From assembly GCA_021801345.1 (NCBI GenBank), contig JAJYYA010000032.1:1-33080 (forward strand): 33,080 bases of DNA. The letters are read 5' to 3'. The position numbers were made by a program, and so were the translations under genes. The stretch comes from Nitrospirota bacterium (GTDB lineage: Bacteria > Nitrospirota > Leptospirillia > Leptospirillales > Leptospirillaceae). The notes beneath the pieces are model-generated. The model ran no database searches. It worked only from the letters and a program-made list of their open reading frames with translations, and was not told the DNA's origin. This document shows positions 25,301 through 33,072 of this stretch, one piece after another (within the stretch, counting starts at the first letter, position 1; every line of letters begins with the position of its first letter).

Positions 25301-28044
25301 GGGTGGCCGGACAGACCTTTACGGTGACCGGGACCGGAGCGGGAGACCTATCCACCGCGAACGTGCAGACAAACGCGGCACTGGCAAACGTGACCAATCT
25401 GACATTGGGAACGAGCGCGAACGGAGGGATCTCCACGAACTATAATCCGATTTCGGTGACAGGGAGCTCGGTCTCGGTCACTCCGGCGAACCTGACCCTG
25501 TCGGGAACCGAAGTGTACAACGGAACGACGACAATGGCGGGGAGTTCGCTGACGGCAACAGGGGTGGCCGGACAGACCTTTACGGTGACCGGGACCGGAG
25601 CGGGAGATTTGTCCACCGCGAACGTGCAGACAAACGCGGCACTGGCAAACGTGACCAACCTGACATTGGGGACGAGCACGAACGGAGGGATCTCCACGAA
25701 CTATAATCCGATTTCGGTGACAGGGAGCTCGGTCTCGGTCACTCCGGCACCCCTCACTCTCTCTACGAGCGTCTCTAAAGTCTATGACGGAACGACTGCC
25801 GCGAGCCTCTCGGGGAGCAATACGACTCTTGGGGGGATGGTTTCCGGCCAGACGACAGGGGCGGGACTGAACACGACGGTCACCGGGACGTTGTCCAGTA
25901 CGAACGTGGGATCGAACCTTGGGGGGACGGTCACCCTGTCCAACTCTGACCTGACCGGAAACACCACATTCACCACCGCCCTTGGGGCGGGAGACTACAC
26001 CCTTCCCACGACCTTCACTGGGGGGGCGATCACTCCGGTAACGCTTACGCTGACCACGACTGTTTCGAAGATTTATGACGGAACGCAAAGTGTGAGTCTG
26101 ACGGGAACTAATACGACCCTCGGGGGAGTTATCTCAAGCCAGACGGGGGCGGGGATTTCGAGTGCTACCGGGACGCTGTCCAGTGCGAACGTGGGAACGA
26201 ACCTCGGAGGAACGGTCACGCTGACCACGAGTAACCTGACCGGGAGTGCTTTCATTACAGCACTCGGGAATGGGGATTATATCCTCCCCACGAGCTTCAC
26301 TGGGGGGGGGATCACTCCGGCACCCCTCACTCTCTCTACGAGCGTCTCGAAAACCTATGACGGAACGACTGCCGCCAGTCTGACGGGGAGTAATACAACC
26401 CTTGGGGGGATAATTAACGGTCAAACAGGGGGACTGAACACGACGGTCACCGGGACGCTGTCCAGTGCGAACGTGGGAACGAACCTCGGAGGAACAGTCA
26501 CGCTATCAAATGGCGAGGTGTCAACGGCAGGCACCTCATTCGCCACGGCACTTTCGTATGGGGACTACACCCTCCCCACGACCTTCACCGGCGGGACCAT
26601 TACCCCGGCCACGTTTACCGTAACGGAGACTGCCACCCCGGCCTCGATGACCTACGGAAGTACGGTTCCGGCGCTTTCCGGAACGCTGTCAAGTGCTAGC
26701 CTTACCCCGGCGCAGATTGCGAGTTTCGTAACGGCCACCTGGAGCACGCCGGCTACGAGTACAAGCAATGTCGGGACCTATTCGATTAACCCCATCCTCA
26801 CATACGGAACAAACACGAACGGAACCCCCGTGATCGCGGCAGACTTCACGCTCACACCCGCGGCCGGAAATGCTTCGGCGATGACCGTGACTCCCGCTCC
26901 CTTGACGGTGACTCTCTCCTCCGTCAACAAGACATATGATGGCAGCTCCAATGCCTATGTCGTGGGGACGACAACTCTGGAGACGACGAATGGCCTGTCC
27001 CAGAGCATATCTCCGAACATCACGATTTCGGGGTTCGTCAACGGAAATTCCGCAACCTTCAACGGGACGACCGTTAGCTATGAAAGCGGTGGAAGCGCGG
27101 TCTCGAACGTGGGGAGCGGCTATTCGGTCTCAGTACCGATCGACTCAGGATCCTTCACACTCGGTAGCGGGACCTTACTCTCCAACTATTCGATTAACGG
27201 AACCCCGTTGACTGGTTCGAATGTCGCCACTGTCGCAGGCTCCGGCGCCATCAGGCAAGCGGCCTTGGAACTCTCTACTACGGCAACGAAAACATTCGAC
27301 GGGATGTCGGGGATCATCCTGACGCCGGCCACTACCACATTTTCAGGAGCCACCTCAGGACAGACCGTGGATTTGGCCGGTAATACTTCTGCCACACTTT
27401 CCTCTTCGAGCGTCGGATCGAACCTTGGAGGTTCGATCGCTCTCAATGCGGGGGATCTGACTGGGAATTCGGCCTTCCTTGCGGCTCTCAACGCAGGAGA
27501 CTATCTCCTTCCCTCGACATTTACGGGAGGGAGGGTGTTTTCCGCCTCGTCGAGCCCCATCATTCCTGCGGGACAGGTAAGCGTCTCGGAGGTGTCGATG
27601 GCGCAGAGCATTGCGAACGACGGGACAGGAAGCCAGGTTTCCTCTCTGCCTTCCTTCCCCCCTCCTCCGGTCGCGCATTTCGGGACGTCGCTTGGAGGGG
27701 GCTTGAATATGGGAGGCCTGACGGATGACTCCTCCAATATCTTCGATCTGAACACACAAAGCACTGCCGTTCAATCGAATTCCAACGATCAGACGATCTA
27801 CTCGATCGATTCGACCTATGTTCTTCCCGCCGAAAGTCAGTCTTTGAGTACCAGCTCAGAGGGGGAGAACGCTTCATCTCCAGGACAGGGGGGAGGGAAG
27901 ACTTCCGGCGAAGGCAAGTCCAGAGGGGCCGCATCCTTCAATTCGCTGACGGTGGCAGGGTCAAAGTCAGCCCCGTACTCGCTTCAGATTCCAATCTTCG
28001 ACAACTCCGTCGGATCGGTTTTTGAAAGCGAAGAAGCCCGGTAA
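22390..28044 (+). CDS. TpsA-type large repeat adhesin/exoprotein (filamentous haemagglutinin-like)
   Basis: This 1884-residue protein is the likely TPS substrate, exported across the outer membrane by the TpsB-like partner upstream. ATG 22390 follows AGGAG at 22377-22381 and opens a long signal peptide (about residues 1-41, ending near ASA-LPRGG). The TPS domain follows at about 42-300: LPRGGSVTRGGATLSYS, LLIRQSTSRASFSWGSYNV, and NGLIFGRGSVVSAAGVMAFG near 125, close to the haemagglutination-activity consensus. Residues about 578-785 are four GLUG-like units joined by Gly-rich segments. Residues 946-1119 are two nearly identical 87-residue units. Residues 1120-1406 hold three YDG-type units (VYDGTTAASL, IYDGTQSVSL, TYDGTTAASL), and further MBG/YDG-like domains continue to about 1720. 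The Ser/Gly-rich C-terminus has no toxin, LPXTG or CDI motif. An adhesive or biofilm role is inferred. Confidence 0.88.
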   Translation: MKRQSAIFRKPPTLIRKVLSGILSVAIVVGPFPMMGGKSASALPRGGSVTRGGATLSYSTARLLIRQSTSRASFSWGSYNVKSGQSVVYRTPGSSSVSMNFIGGTTPAMIMGSIKSNGILEFMDSNGLIFGRGSVVSAAGVMAFGSKTPWGTPTGAVNNAGTITASSGQTVALVGTQVSNSGTIIAPGGTVVLGAGATVTPITSTRTSSFSVATTGGGTVTNSGVISAETEGGQTGNIVLKSGMESGTTTLTGTSVLDASAPNGGNGGAIETSGSRVNVATGALVTTEAPYGTTGTWLMDPVSFYIGMNMTGTASNTAGNHLTYEDISGTTLASALGTSNVVIDSTQGVNGTLGNIYVNDAIIWNSANKLTLNAVNNIEVNKAITNSGTGGITLYADNMSLVGTTTNTTGGGVPSGNGVVAVNTNGSLSTKGALHIYTNPTNYCTSGAETANPGTAGGSYSNLGTGGTLQAFELVSTSGDLTWIDGNQNSITLGNNYALNANLSPTSWTPLGNSTISYSGILNGNGHLVSGYTIGTSSVADVGFIGVLSSSGIVENLGVSGTITASNASYVGGIVGCNAGQVVSSYNSGSVSGGTAPSGTAGANGTSTSTTGGTGGAGGNGGDIGGVAGANSGTVEYSYNTGSVTGASGGGGGVGGTGYGSGSGGAGGSGGAGGNTGGVVGTNSGTVEYSYNTGSVTGASGGAGGSGGAGGSSGSGGAGGSGGAGGNSGGVAGANSGTVAYSYGYGSVTAGSPGAGGSGGTGSSTGSTGASGGAGGTGGVVGSNTATTVTSTYYNSSAFTGTGYGTSTKNITVGSISSSNFGSPSSYSWTFNTWSGSGFSSASTPWYLASTGMTMPVLVSDMSTDSIAANNASAEYSGSAYSGTPGVTQSNAPTSGTIGYSYSTANPTNAGTYTIMPTISSVPAPLTQSGLGSFSFVLGSLTIDKANLTLSGTEVYNGTTTMAGSALTATGVAGQTFTVTGTGAGDLSTANVQTNAALANVTNLTLGTSANGGISTNYNPISVTGSSVSVTPANLTLSGTEVYNGTTTMAGSSLTATGVAGQTFTVTGTGAGDLSTANVQTNAALANVTNLTLGTSTNGGISTNYNPISVTGSSVSVTPAPLTLSTSVSKVYDGTTAASLSGSNTTLGGMVSGQTTGAGLNTTVTGTLSSTNVGSNLGGTVTLSNSDLTGNTTFTTALGAGDYTLPTTFTGGAITPVTLTLTTTVSKIYDGTQSVSLTGTNTTLGGVISSQTGAGISSATGTLSSANVGTNLGGTVTLTTSNLTGSAFITALGNGDYILPTSFTGGGITPAPLTLSTSVSKTYDGTTAASLTGSNTTLGGIINGQTGGLNTTVTGTLSSANVGTNLGGTVTLSNGEVSTAGTSFATALSYGDYTLPTTFTGGTITPATFTVTETATPASMTYGSTVPALSGTLSSASLTPAQIASFVTATWSTPATSTSNVGTYSINPILTYGTNTNGTPVIAADFTLTPAAGNASAMTVTPAPLTVTLSSVNKTYDGSSNAYVVGTTTLETTNGLSQSISPNITISGFVNGNSATFNGTTVSYESGGSAVSNVGSGYSVSVPIDSGSFTLGSGTLLSNYSINGTPLTGSNVATVAGSGAIRQAALELSTTATKTFDGMSGIILTPATTTFSGATSGQTVDLAGNTSATLSSSSVGSNLGGSIALNAGDLTGNSAFLAALNAGDYLLPSTFTGGRVFSASSSPIIPAGQVSVSEVSMAQSIANDGTGSQVSSLPSFPPPPVAHFGTSLGGGLNMGGLTDDSSNIFDLNTQSTAVQSNSNDQTIYSIDSTYVLPAESQSLSTSSEGENASSPGQGGGKTSGEGKSRGAASFNSLTVAGSKSAPYSLQIPIFDNSVGSVFESEEAR
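24121..24738 (+). repeat. Four GLUG-like, glycine-rich tandem units in tpsA
   Basis: Units begin at 24121, 24280, 24436 and 24592 with lengths 159, 156, 156 and 147 bases. Each starts with a short core such as NSGTVEYSYNTGSVTGAS and ends in a Gly-Ser-Ala run (GGAGGSGGAGG style). The second and third cores are nearly identical at the DNA level (24280-24340 and 24436-24496). The Gly-rich parts are GC-rich and vary between units, so slippage could change the length of the protein. Confidence 0.85.
25225..25746 (+). repeat. Two 261-bp tandem repeats in tpsA, about 96% identical
   Basis: The units 25225-25485 and 25486-25746 code for 87 residues each, beginning ANLTLSGTEVYNGTTTMAG. By direct comparison I find 10 base differences. 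Eight are silent; two change the protein (Ala to Ser and Ala to Thr). The unit is a diverged YDG-like domain (VYNGTT in place of VYDGTT). The identity points to a recent duplication kept under selection on the protein. Confidence 0.92.
25747..26607 (+). repeat. Three diverged YDG-type domain repeats in tpsA
   Basis: Units begin at 25747, 26038 and 26320 with lengths 291, 282 and 288 bases (97, 94 and 96 residues). They share LTLSTSVSKxYDGTTAASL starts, a central GTLSSxNVGxNLGGTVTL stretch, and end YxLPTxFTGGxITP. The first and third are closer to each other than to the second. A more distant copy occurs at about 27268-27540 (TKTFDGMSG, SSSVGSNLGGSIAL). Confidence 0.85.
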
Positions 28045-28297
28045 TATGGGCTTTGTGGCTGTCGTAGTATTCGAAGGGTAAGGAGGTTTATCCGGATGGG
28101 AGGGGGCAAGTGGATTTCCGGAGCGGTTTCATTGCCTTAAGGTCTGGGCCTCTCTTTCCCCGAGAGGGGAGTCCGGATCCTGAAAAGTGAGGGGCCACCG
28201 GAGACGTTCTCTATCGCTTGAAAAGAGGGTCGTGTCGGTTGGGAGCTTTTCAGAGCGGAGTCTCCGGTGTCGGGAGCGACAGGCGAAGAAATGGGGT
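28045..28297. terminator. Intergenic region with long nested inverted repeat between convergent genes
   Basis: The 253 bases between tpsA and the convergent regulator remnant have no gene. The main structure is an exact 10-bp inverted repeat, CACCGGAGAC at 28196-28205 and GTCTCCGGTG at 28260-28269. Inside its 54-base interior, CGCT-TGAAAAG pairs with CTTTTCA-G-AGCG apart from one bulged G, giving a stacked hairpin. A smaller hairpin, TCCCC/GGGGA, is at 28157-28170. There is no run of T after the stems, so this is not a classic terminator; a bidirectional stop, a structured RNA or a mobile-repeat remnant are possible. Confidence 0.5.
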
Positions 28298-29872
28298 TTA
28301 CAGGCAGGCTGTTCCCTGAGAGAGAAGGGTATTGCTTGAAATGCCGGCTGGCCGGGCTCTGAGGATGTCGGCTATCTTCTGGAGCATCCGGAGATCGTGA
28401 TCTTTAAACAGCGATTCGCAATGCCAGACGAGGGCATTGAGCCCCCTGGCGGACAAGTCTTCCATTGGATCCAAAAGTGAAAGGGCTTTTCCCGCGATCT
28501 GAGAAACGTCCCCAGTTTGAATCTGGGCCGCTTTCTCGAACAACAGATGGCCGAGATGAATCAGGAGCCTGAATTCCGTTTCGCATACGTTCGCGGGCGA
28601 CGGGAGAGCGGAAAGAAGGGTCAGCCCTTGCCTGAGGAACTGTTCCGCCTCGAAGAGACTCCCCTTTGACAACACGATCTCGTTCGCCTTTTCGTACCAC
28701 CTTGCCGCCTCTCCTTTCTCTCCGGCAAGATCGAAATGAAAGGCTACGATCTCAGGAGCATTGTCTGCCTGTACCGGAAAGTGTTCCCGAAGAGAAACGG
28801 CAATTTTTCGATGAAACTCCGATAGGGTTTTGGGGTGGAGCGAGCGCAGGAGGGTTTCCCTTACGAGTGGGCGTCGAAAGGCGAGGGTCGTTTTCCATCC
28901 GATTCCGGGAGAGGGGGATCTCTGGAGAATCTCCGAGCAAATGAGCAAGTCGAGGTTTTTTTCGAATGACTCCGGAGCCATCGGGAGAAGGGTCCGGAGG
29001 AGCTCGACGGGAACCTGGTCGCCGACAGCGGAGGCGAAAAGTGCGAGATTTCGGGCGCTTCCCAGTCGAACAAGTTTGGATTGGACGGTTTCCTCTATAG
29101 AGCCCAGTGTTCGTCGGTTTTTCCCGAGGGATTCGATGTGTTCTCTGGAGACTTCCTTGAGGTAAAGCGGAACTCCCTCTCCCAGAGAGGTAATTCGGAG
29201 CATGTCCTGCTCCGTCAGTCCGCACTCGCCTGAAATGGTGTGAATCATTTCTTTCGAGTGAATTTGCGACAGAGGATTGAGGCAAAGTTTCCCGGATGTG
29301 GGGATCAATGAAATCCATTCGGGACCCTCCCCGGACCGGAATGTCAGCATGAAAAAAATTCGCTTCGAAAGGGCCGGATCGCGAAGTATTGCGGCAAGAA
29401 TCTTTCCCGTTGAGAGATCGCACCAGTGGAGATCTTCCGCCAGAATGATGAGGGGGTGGCGTTGGGCCCAGACATTGAGAATCTTGACGAGGAGTTTCCG
29501 CATCTTTTGATCGCAAGGAAACGGAGGAGTCGGGGAACCGGAGCCGTCCGAAAGACTTGAAAAGGACAGGAGCGACCGAAGGAGATCGAAGGAGTCGGAG
29601 TCGGTATCGATTTCGAGGGATTGGGCGTAGTCCGACAACCTCCGCTCGCTCAGGGTCGGGTCCGATTCGCTGAGGGATCCGAAATCAGACCGAAGCATCT
29701 CCGATAAAGGAAAGAAAGGCCAGTTGCGGGCGTGAGGCAAGCATTCGATCGTCCGAAAATCAGCCCCGAACCGGACTCCGTCAAGAATGCAGGAATGGGC
29801 GATGGCGCTTTTTCCGACTCCCGCCTCGCCCTCCACCAAAAGGACGCCCCCCCGATTATTGGTATAAAGGTC
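28298..29872 (-). pseudogene. 3' fragment of split BTAD-cyclase-ATPase regulator (ATPase and TPR part)
   Basis: This is the downstream half of the regulator broken by the IS66-type element. The frame runs from the target-site copy at 29872 to a TGA-type stop at 28298-28300, about 522 residues. Walker A lies in LLVEGEAGVGKSA, Walker B in LIILAEDLHWCDLST; these define an AAA_16-like ATPase. Next come ATPase-lid segments and a helical, TPR-like region (YEKANEIVLSKGSLFEAEQF). Its first start codon now is only a TTG at 29839, inside the ATPase core, so a stable product is unlikely unless transcription from the element and a weak start supply one. The TPR tail ends soon after residue 490, shorter than relatives that continue for several hundred residues, so the end may also be eroded. 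It reads towards tpsA. Confidence 0.88.
29865..29872. repeat. Target-site duplication, left copy (TAAAGGTC)
   Basis: This 8-bp sequence directly adjoins the left end of the IS66-type element and repeats exactly at its right end. In the regulator's reading direction it belongs to the codons for Asp-Leu-Tyr. Confidence 0.93.
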
Positions 29873-31621
29873 GTAACTATTCAGGGGGTACCCCCCTCCA
29901 GATGATCAGTTTTTGACCACTGGACACCTATTTCTTGATGTGGTAGGGTGGTGGCATGGAGACGACACCACACCCCAGTACCGTCCCGAACGGTCCAGAA
30001 GTCTCTTCGGGCCCAGCGATCTCCTCCTTCAGGATCTTCACCCGGGAGGAACTTGAAGCGATCGCGCTCACAACACCGCTTGTCCTTGTCGACCTCGCTC
30101 TGGCCCAGGCGGCCCAGATCCAGGATCTTCTGGCGCGCGTGAGCGCCCTGGAAGAGCAACTGGCAAAAAACAGCCGCAACTCAAGCAAGCCTCCCTCCAC
30201 AGATGGCTATGCCAAACCGGCCCCCAAGAGTCTTCGGACGTCTTCGGGGAAGACGCCGGGAGGACAGACGGGGCATCCCGGACATACCCTCTCTCCGGTC
30301 GAGACGCCGGACAGGATTCTCGTCCATTTGCCGGAGAGCTGCCCCTGCGGGTATTCCGGAGCGTTTGAGGAGGATCCTGACTTGCCTGTCGACACGCGAC
30401 AGGTCCTGGATCTTCCTCCCCAGACACTGATCGCGACCGAGCATCGCTGTCCCGTCCGGCGCTGTCCCAAGTGCCGGAAGAGGATCCAGGCTCCCTTTCC
30501 GGCGGAAGCGGCCGTTCCCGTCCAATACGGCCCGAACTTCAAATCGTTTTTGGCTTATACCCACTCCGTCCAGCTCCTCCCTTTCGGGCGCATCTCCCAA
30601 ATGTGCCAGGATCTTTTCGGAGCTCCGGTCAGCCCCGCCACCATCCAGAACGCCCTGATCGACATGGACAAGGCGCTCGACGGGTTTTCGGAGGTTCTCG
30701 AACAGGAGATCCTCAAAGCCCCTCTCGCCCATGCGGACGAGACCGGAATCCGGGTTGCGTCCTCTCTCTCCTGGCTCCATGTCCTCTCCACGGCCGAACT
30801 GACCTGGTACGGGGTCCATGAAAAACGGGGAGGGGCCGCCCTCTCCGACTTCGACCTCCTCCCCCGCTTCCGGGGACGCCTCATCCACGACTGCTGGTCG
30901 CCCTACTTTGCCTTCGACATTCCCCATGGACTCTGCAACGCCCATCTCTGTCGGGAACTGGTCTTCGTGGACGAGGTTCTGGAGCAAGACTGGGCCCGGC
31001 CCCTCCGCCTCTTTCTCGTGGAGGTCCTTGACGCGTCCTATGCCCATCGGGCCGCCGGGACCGTCTTCTCCCCCGAAGCGCTCGCCTCCTTGAGCGCCCG
31101 CTACGACAAACTGATCGACAACGGGTGGAAGGAAAACCCCCTGGCCCCCGAGACCCCGAAGCGCCGGGGGAGGCCCAAAAAGACCAAGGCCCAGAACCTT
31201 CTCTCCCGACTTCAAACCCACAAGGAGAGCGTCCTTGCCTTCATGTACGACCTCTCGGTGCCGTTCACGAACAACCAGGCCGAGAGGGATTTGCGCATGC
31301 TCAAGGTCAAGCAGAAGATCTCCGGATCGTTCCGCACCATGGAAGGAGCCCGGCGGTTCGCAAGGATCCGTTCCTATATCTCGACCGCCACGAAGAACGG
31401 GAAGCACCTCCTCGACGCTCTCACCCAAGCCTTCCTCGGAAATCCCTTCCTCCCCTCACGGTCTCCCTGATCCCTTCGGGCTCGGGATGACCGGACTCTC
31501 AACCTTTCCAGAAGACGTCCGGGCGAAACTACTCCACTTCGAATTCAGACTCCAGAAGATCTTTTTCCCACCAACGGGACCGCTGCGTCTTTGAACGGTC
31601 ACCCTACCCCTGAATAGATAC
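29873..31621 (+). mobile_element. IS66-type insertion sequence, 1749 bp, with 8-bp target duplication
   Basis: The ends are imperfect inverted repeats: GTAACTATTCAGGGG at 29873-29887 and its complement CCCCTGAATAGATAC at 31607-31621 (14 of 15 match; ends begin GTA, as in IS66 elements). The flanks carry an 8-bp direct repeat TAAAGGTC at 29865-29872 and 31622-31629, the usual IS66 duplication size. It has one long ORF, as in the ISBst12-like IS66 branch, without the small accessory orfs of classic IS66. A perfect 12-bp palindrome, GGGGGTACCCCC, lies at 29884-29895 in the left end only. The intact ORF and exact duplication suggest a recent insertion. Confidence 0.95.
29956..31470 (+). CDS. IS66-family (ISBst12-like) DDE transposase
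   Basis: This 504-residue transposase would cut and join the ends of the element. Residues about 45-70 form a leucine-zipper-like helix ending in LAKNSRNSSKPPSTDGY, an IS66 hallmark. A zinc-binding region follows, with cysteines in CPCGYSG and CPVRRCPKCRKR. The catalytic triad is visible as D261 (HADETGIRV), D312 (IHDCWSPYF) and E443 (NNQAERDLRM). The basic KRRGRPKKTKAQ stretch near 395 is probably a DNA-binding insert, and the C-terminus (RSYISTATKNGKHLLDAL) is typical. No frameshift or premature stop is seen, so the protein is likely functional. The start at ATG 29956 is preceded only by a weak GGTGG site. Confidence 0.95.
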   Translation: METTPHPSTVPNGPEVSSGPAISSFRIFTREELEAIALTTPLVLVDLALAQAAQIQDLLARVSALEEQLAKNSRNSSKPPSTDGYAKPAPKSLRTSSGKTPGGQTGHPGHTLSPVETPDRILVHLPESCPCGYSGAFEEDPDLPVDTRQVLDLPPQTLIATEHRCPVRRCPKCRKRIQAPFPAEAAVPVQYGPNFKSFLAYTHSVQLLPFGRISQMCQDLFGAPVSPATIQNALIDMDKALDGFSEVLEQEILKAPLAHADETGIRVASSLSWLHVLSTAELTWYGVHEKRGGAALSDFDLLPRFRGRLIHDCWSPYFAFDIPHGLCNAHLCRELVFVDEVLEQDWARPLRLFLVEVLDASYAHRAAGTVFSPEALASLSARYDKLIDNGWKENPLAPETPKRRGRPKKTKAQNLLSRLQTHKESVLAFMYDLSVPFTNNQAERDLRMLKVKQKISGSFRTMEGARRFARIRSYISTATKNGKHLLDALTQAFLGNPFLPSRSP

Positions 31622-33072
31622 TAAAGGTCATGAAAAACTTGTCTTTCCGATTCTCTGCCAATAAGAACAGGGGGTTCCGGGAAGGGAGTCTTCTCCCGAC
31701 TGACGAATATCGAAAGCAGATATCCCGTCGTCTGCCGCTTGAAAAGCGTGATGGGCTTGGTGCTTGCTTGGGGAAAGAGTCCTCGGAGAGCATGGTAGGT
31801 GTCGGAGGAGACAAGAATGGAGTCCGGAGGGGCTTGCATGCAGAGGGCTGTTGCCGACTTTGAAACGGTTCCGACCGGGTCGGTCGAATTCGAGTCGGGG
31901 CTCTTGAGGACTCTGCCCGTATGCACTCCCCCTCGCAACTCGACATTTCTGAATCCGGTCTTCCGGGCTCCTTCAAAAATCTTTCCGATCTCCAGTGCCG
32001 CCTTGACGGCAAGGATGGAGGCGCGATCTGGCTCCCCGTCGGTTCCGAACCAGGCGAGAAAGCCGTAGTCGTTGATGCGACACTCGACGCTCCCGAACTT
32101 TTGAACGGTTTTCAGAAGAGGTTCAAAGAGTTGCGAGGTGTTCGATAGGGCTTCGCTGGAATCGGCCTGGTGAAGGTCGATCACGAGGGCGGTGACCTGG
32201 AGCCACTCGAGAACGGGAATCTCGTCGGAGTCGGAAGCTAAAGAGAGGGTTGCCTTAGGGGAAACGGCCGGTCCTTTCACAATCCTTTTGATAAGGTCTT
32301 TCGTCGAGGTATCTGGTTCTGCATCCAGTTCGGACTTGAGCGACTGACTGAGCTGAACATACCGTTTCTGCGCGGCACTGACATTTCCCATCTTTCCCAG
32401 GAGAGCGATCTGGGTTCGAGTGCGTTCCTCATCGAGCGGATCCATCTTGAGAAAGTGGTCGAGGAGACGAACGGCAACTCCTAGCCGATGTTCATTTTCT
32501 AAAAGTGCGACAATCCGGTCGATGGCCCACCGGCTTCGCTCAATGAGACCTTCCTGGACGGCGGTGATCCAGTTTTGAAGCTCCTCGCATTCCGGAAAGG
32601 AAAATCCTTCAAAAACGGGGCCTCGAATCGAAAGGAAGCTCCCGGTCATCTGCTCGCGACAGGATGGGCATTCCTTGGGATCGTGCAGGATATCGCAATC
32701 CTTGGGCGGATGGAAAAACCCTGAAGAGTCAAGATTTCGGAAAAGCGTGGGATTAAGCTGCACGCTTCGTTGCGTTGTGAGAATGACAGGCTCGGATTCG
32801 TCGGTCGAGAGTTTTCCTTTGAGAAGATGGAGGGATTGGCGAAGGCTGTTGTCGCCTTTTTTATCCAGCACTTCCGGCCAGAGAAGGTCGGAGAGATAGT
32901 TTCGGGTATGAGAGCGGTTCGACTCTACAAATAAATAGGATATGAGGGCCATAGAGGCTGTTGCAAAACTATAAGTTACTGTGGAGTATGAATTATTAAA
33001 AAGCTTACATAAGTTATTGCCAAATATAGCTACATAATATCCACAAGTATTTACTTGCATTATTTTCAACAA
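31621..33072 (-). pseudogene. 5' fragment of split BTAD-cyclase-ATPase regulator (DNA-binding part)
   Basis: This 483-codon fragment is the N-terminal half of the regulator, stopped by a TAG created at the insertion joint. The start is TTG 33072 or, more likely, ATG 33060; the frame stays open to the window end. Residues about 1-95 form an OmpR-like winged helix (MALISYLFVESNRSHTRNYL, LLWPEV, NSLRQSLHLLKGKL). A cysteine cluster (DCDILHDPKECPSC) and BTAD helices follow (about 100-250). Residues 290-455 are class III cyclase-like: the metal-binding Asp positions remain (VIDLHQAD and INDYGFLAWFG), but the usual N...R pair of the NLAARL motif is lost (TVSKSATALC), so catalysis is doubtful. The fragment ends VLIGRESERQVFHDL just before the ATPase. 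A truncated DNA-binding product remains possible. Confidence 0.88.
31622..31629. repeat. Target-site duplication, right copy (TAAAGGTC)
   Basis: This is the second exact copy of the 8-bp duplication, at the right end of the element. Its first two bases together with the last base of the element form, on the minus strand, the TAG codon that now ends the 5' regulator fragment. Confidence 0.93.

Noticed and set aside
24121-26607. CRISPR array from the regular repeats
   Set aside because: The repeats are in-frame coding repeats with periods that are multiples of three and no conserved short direct repeat with unique spacers.
23000-27600. Long minus-strand ORFs opposite tpsA, tssM, tssK and the transposase
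   Set aside because: They are mirror frames of GC-rich coding DNA, without ribosome sites or family-like sequences.
22390-28044. Contact-dependent inhibition (CdiA-like) function for tpsA
   Set aside because: There is no VENN-type motif, toxin-like C-terminus or small immunity gene downstream; the next gene is convergent.
28045-28297. Classic rho-independent terminator after tpsA
   Set aside because: Stem-loops are present but no U-tract follows any of them on either strand.
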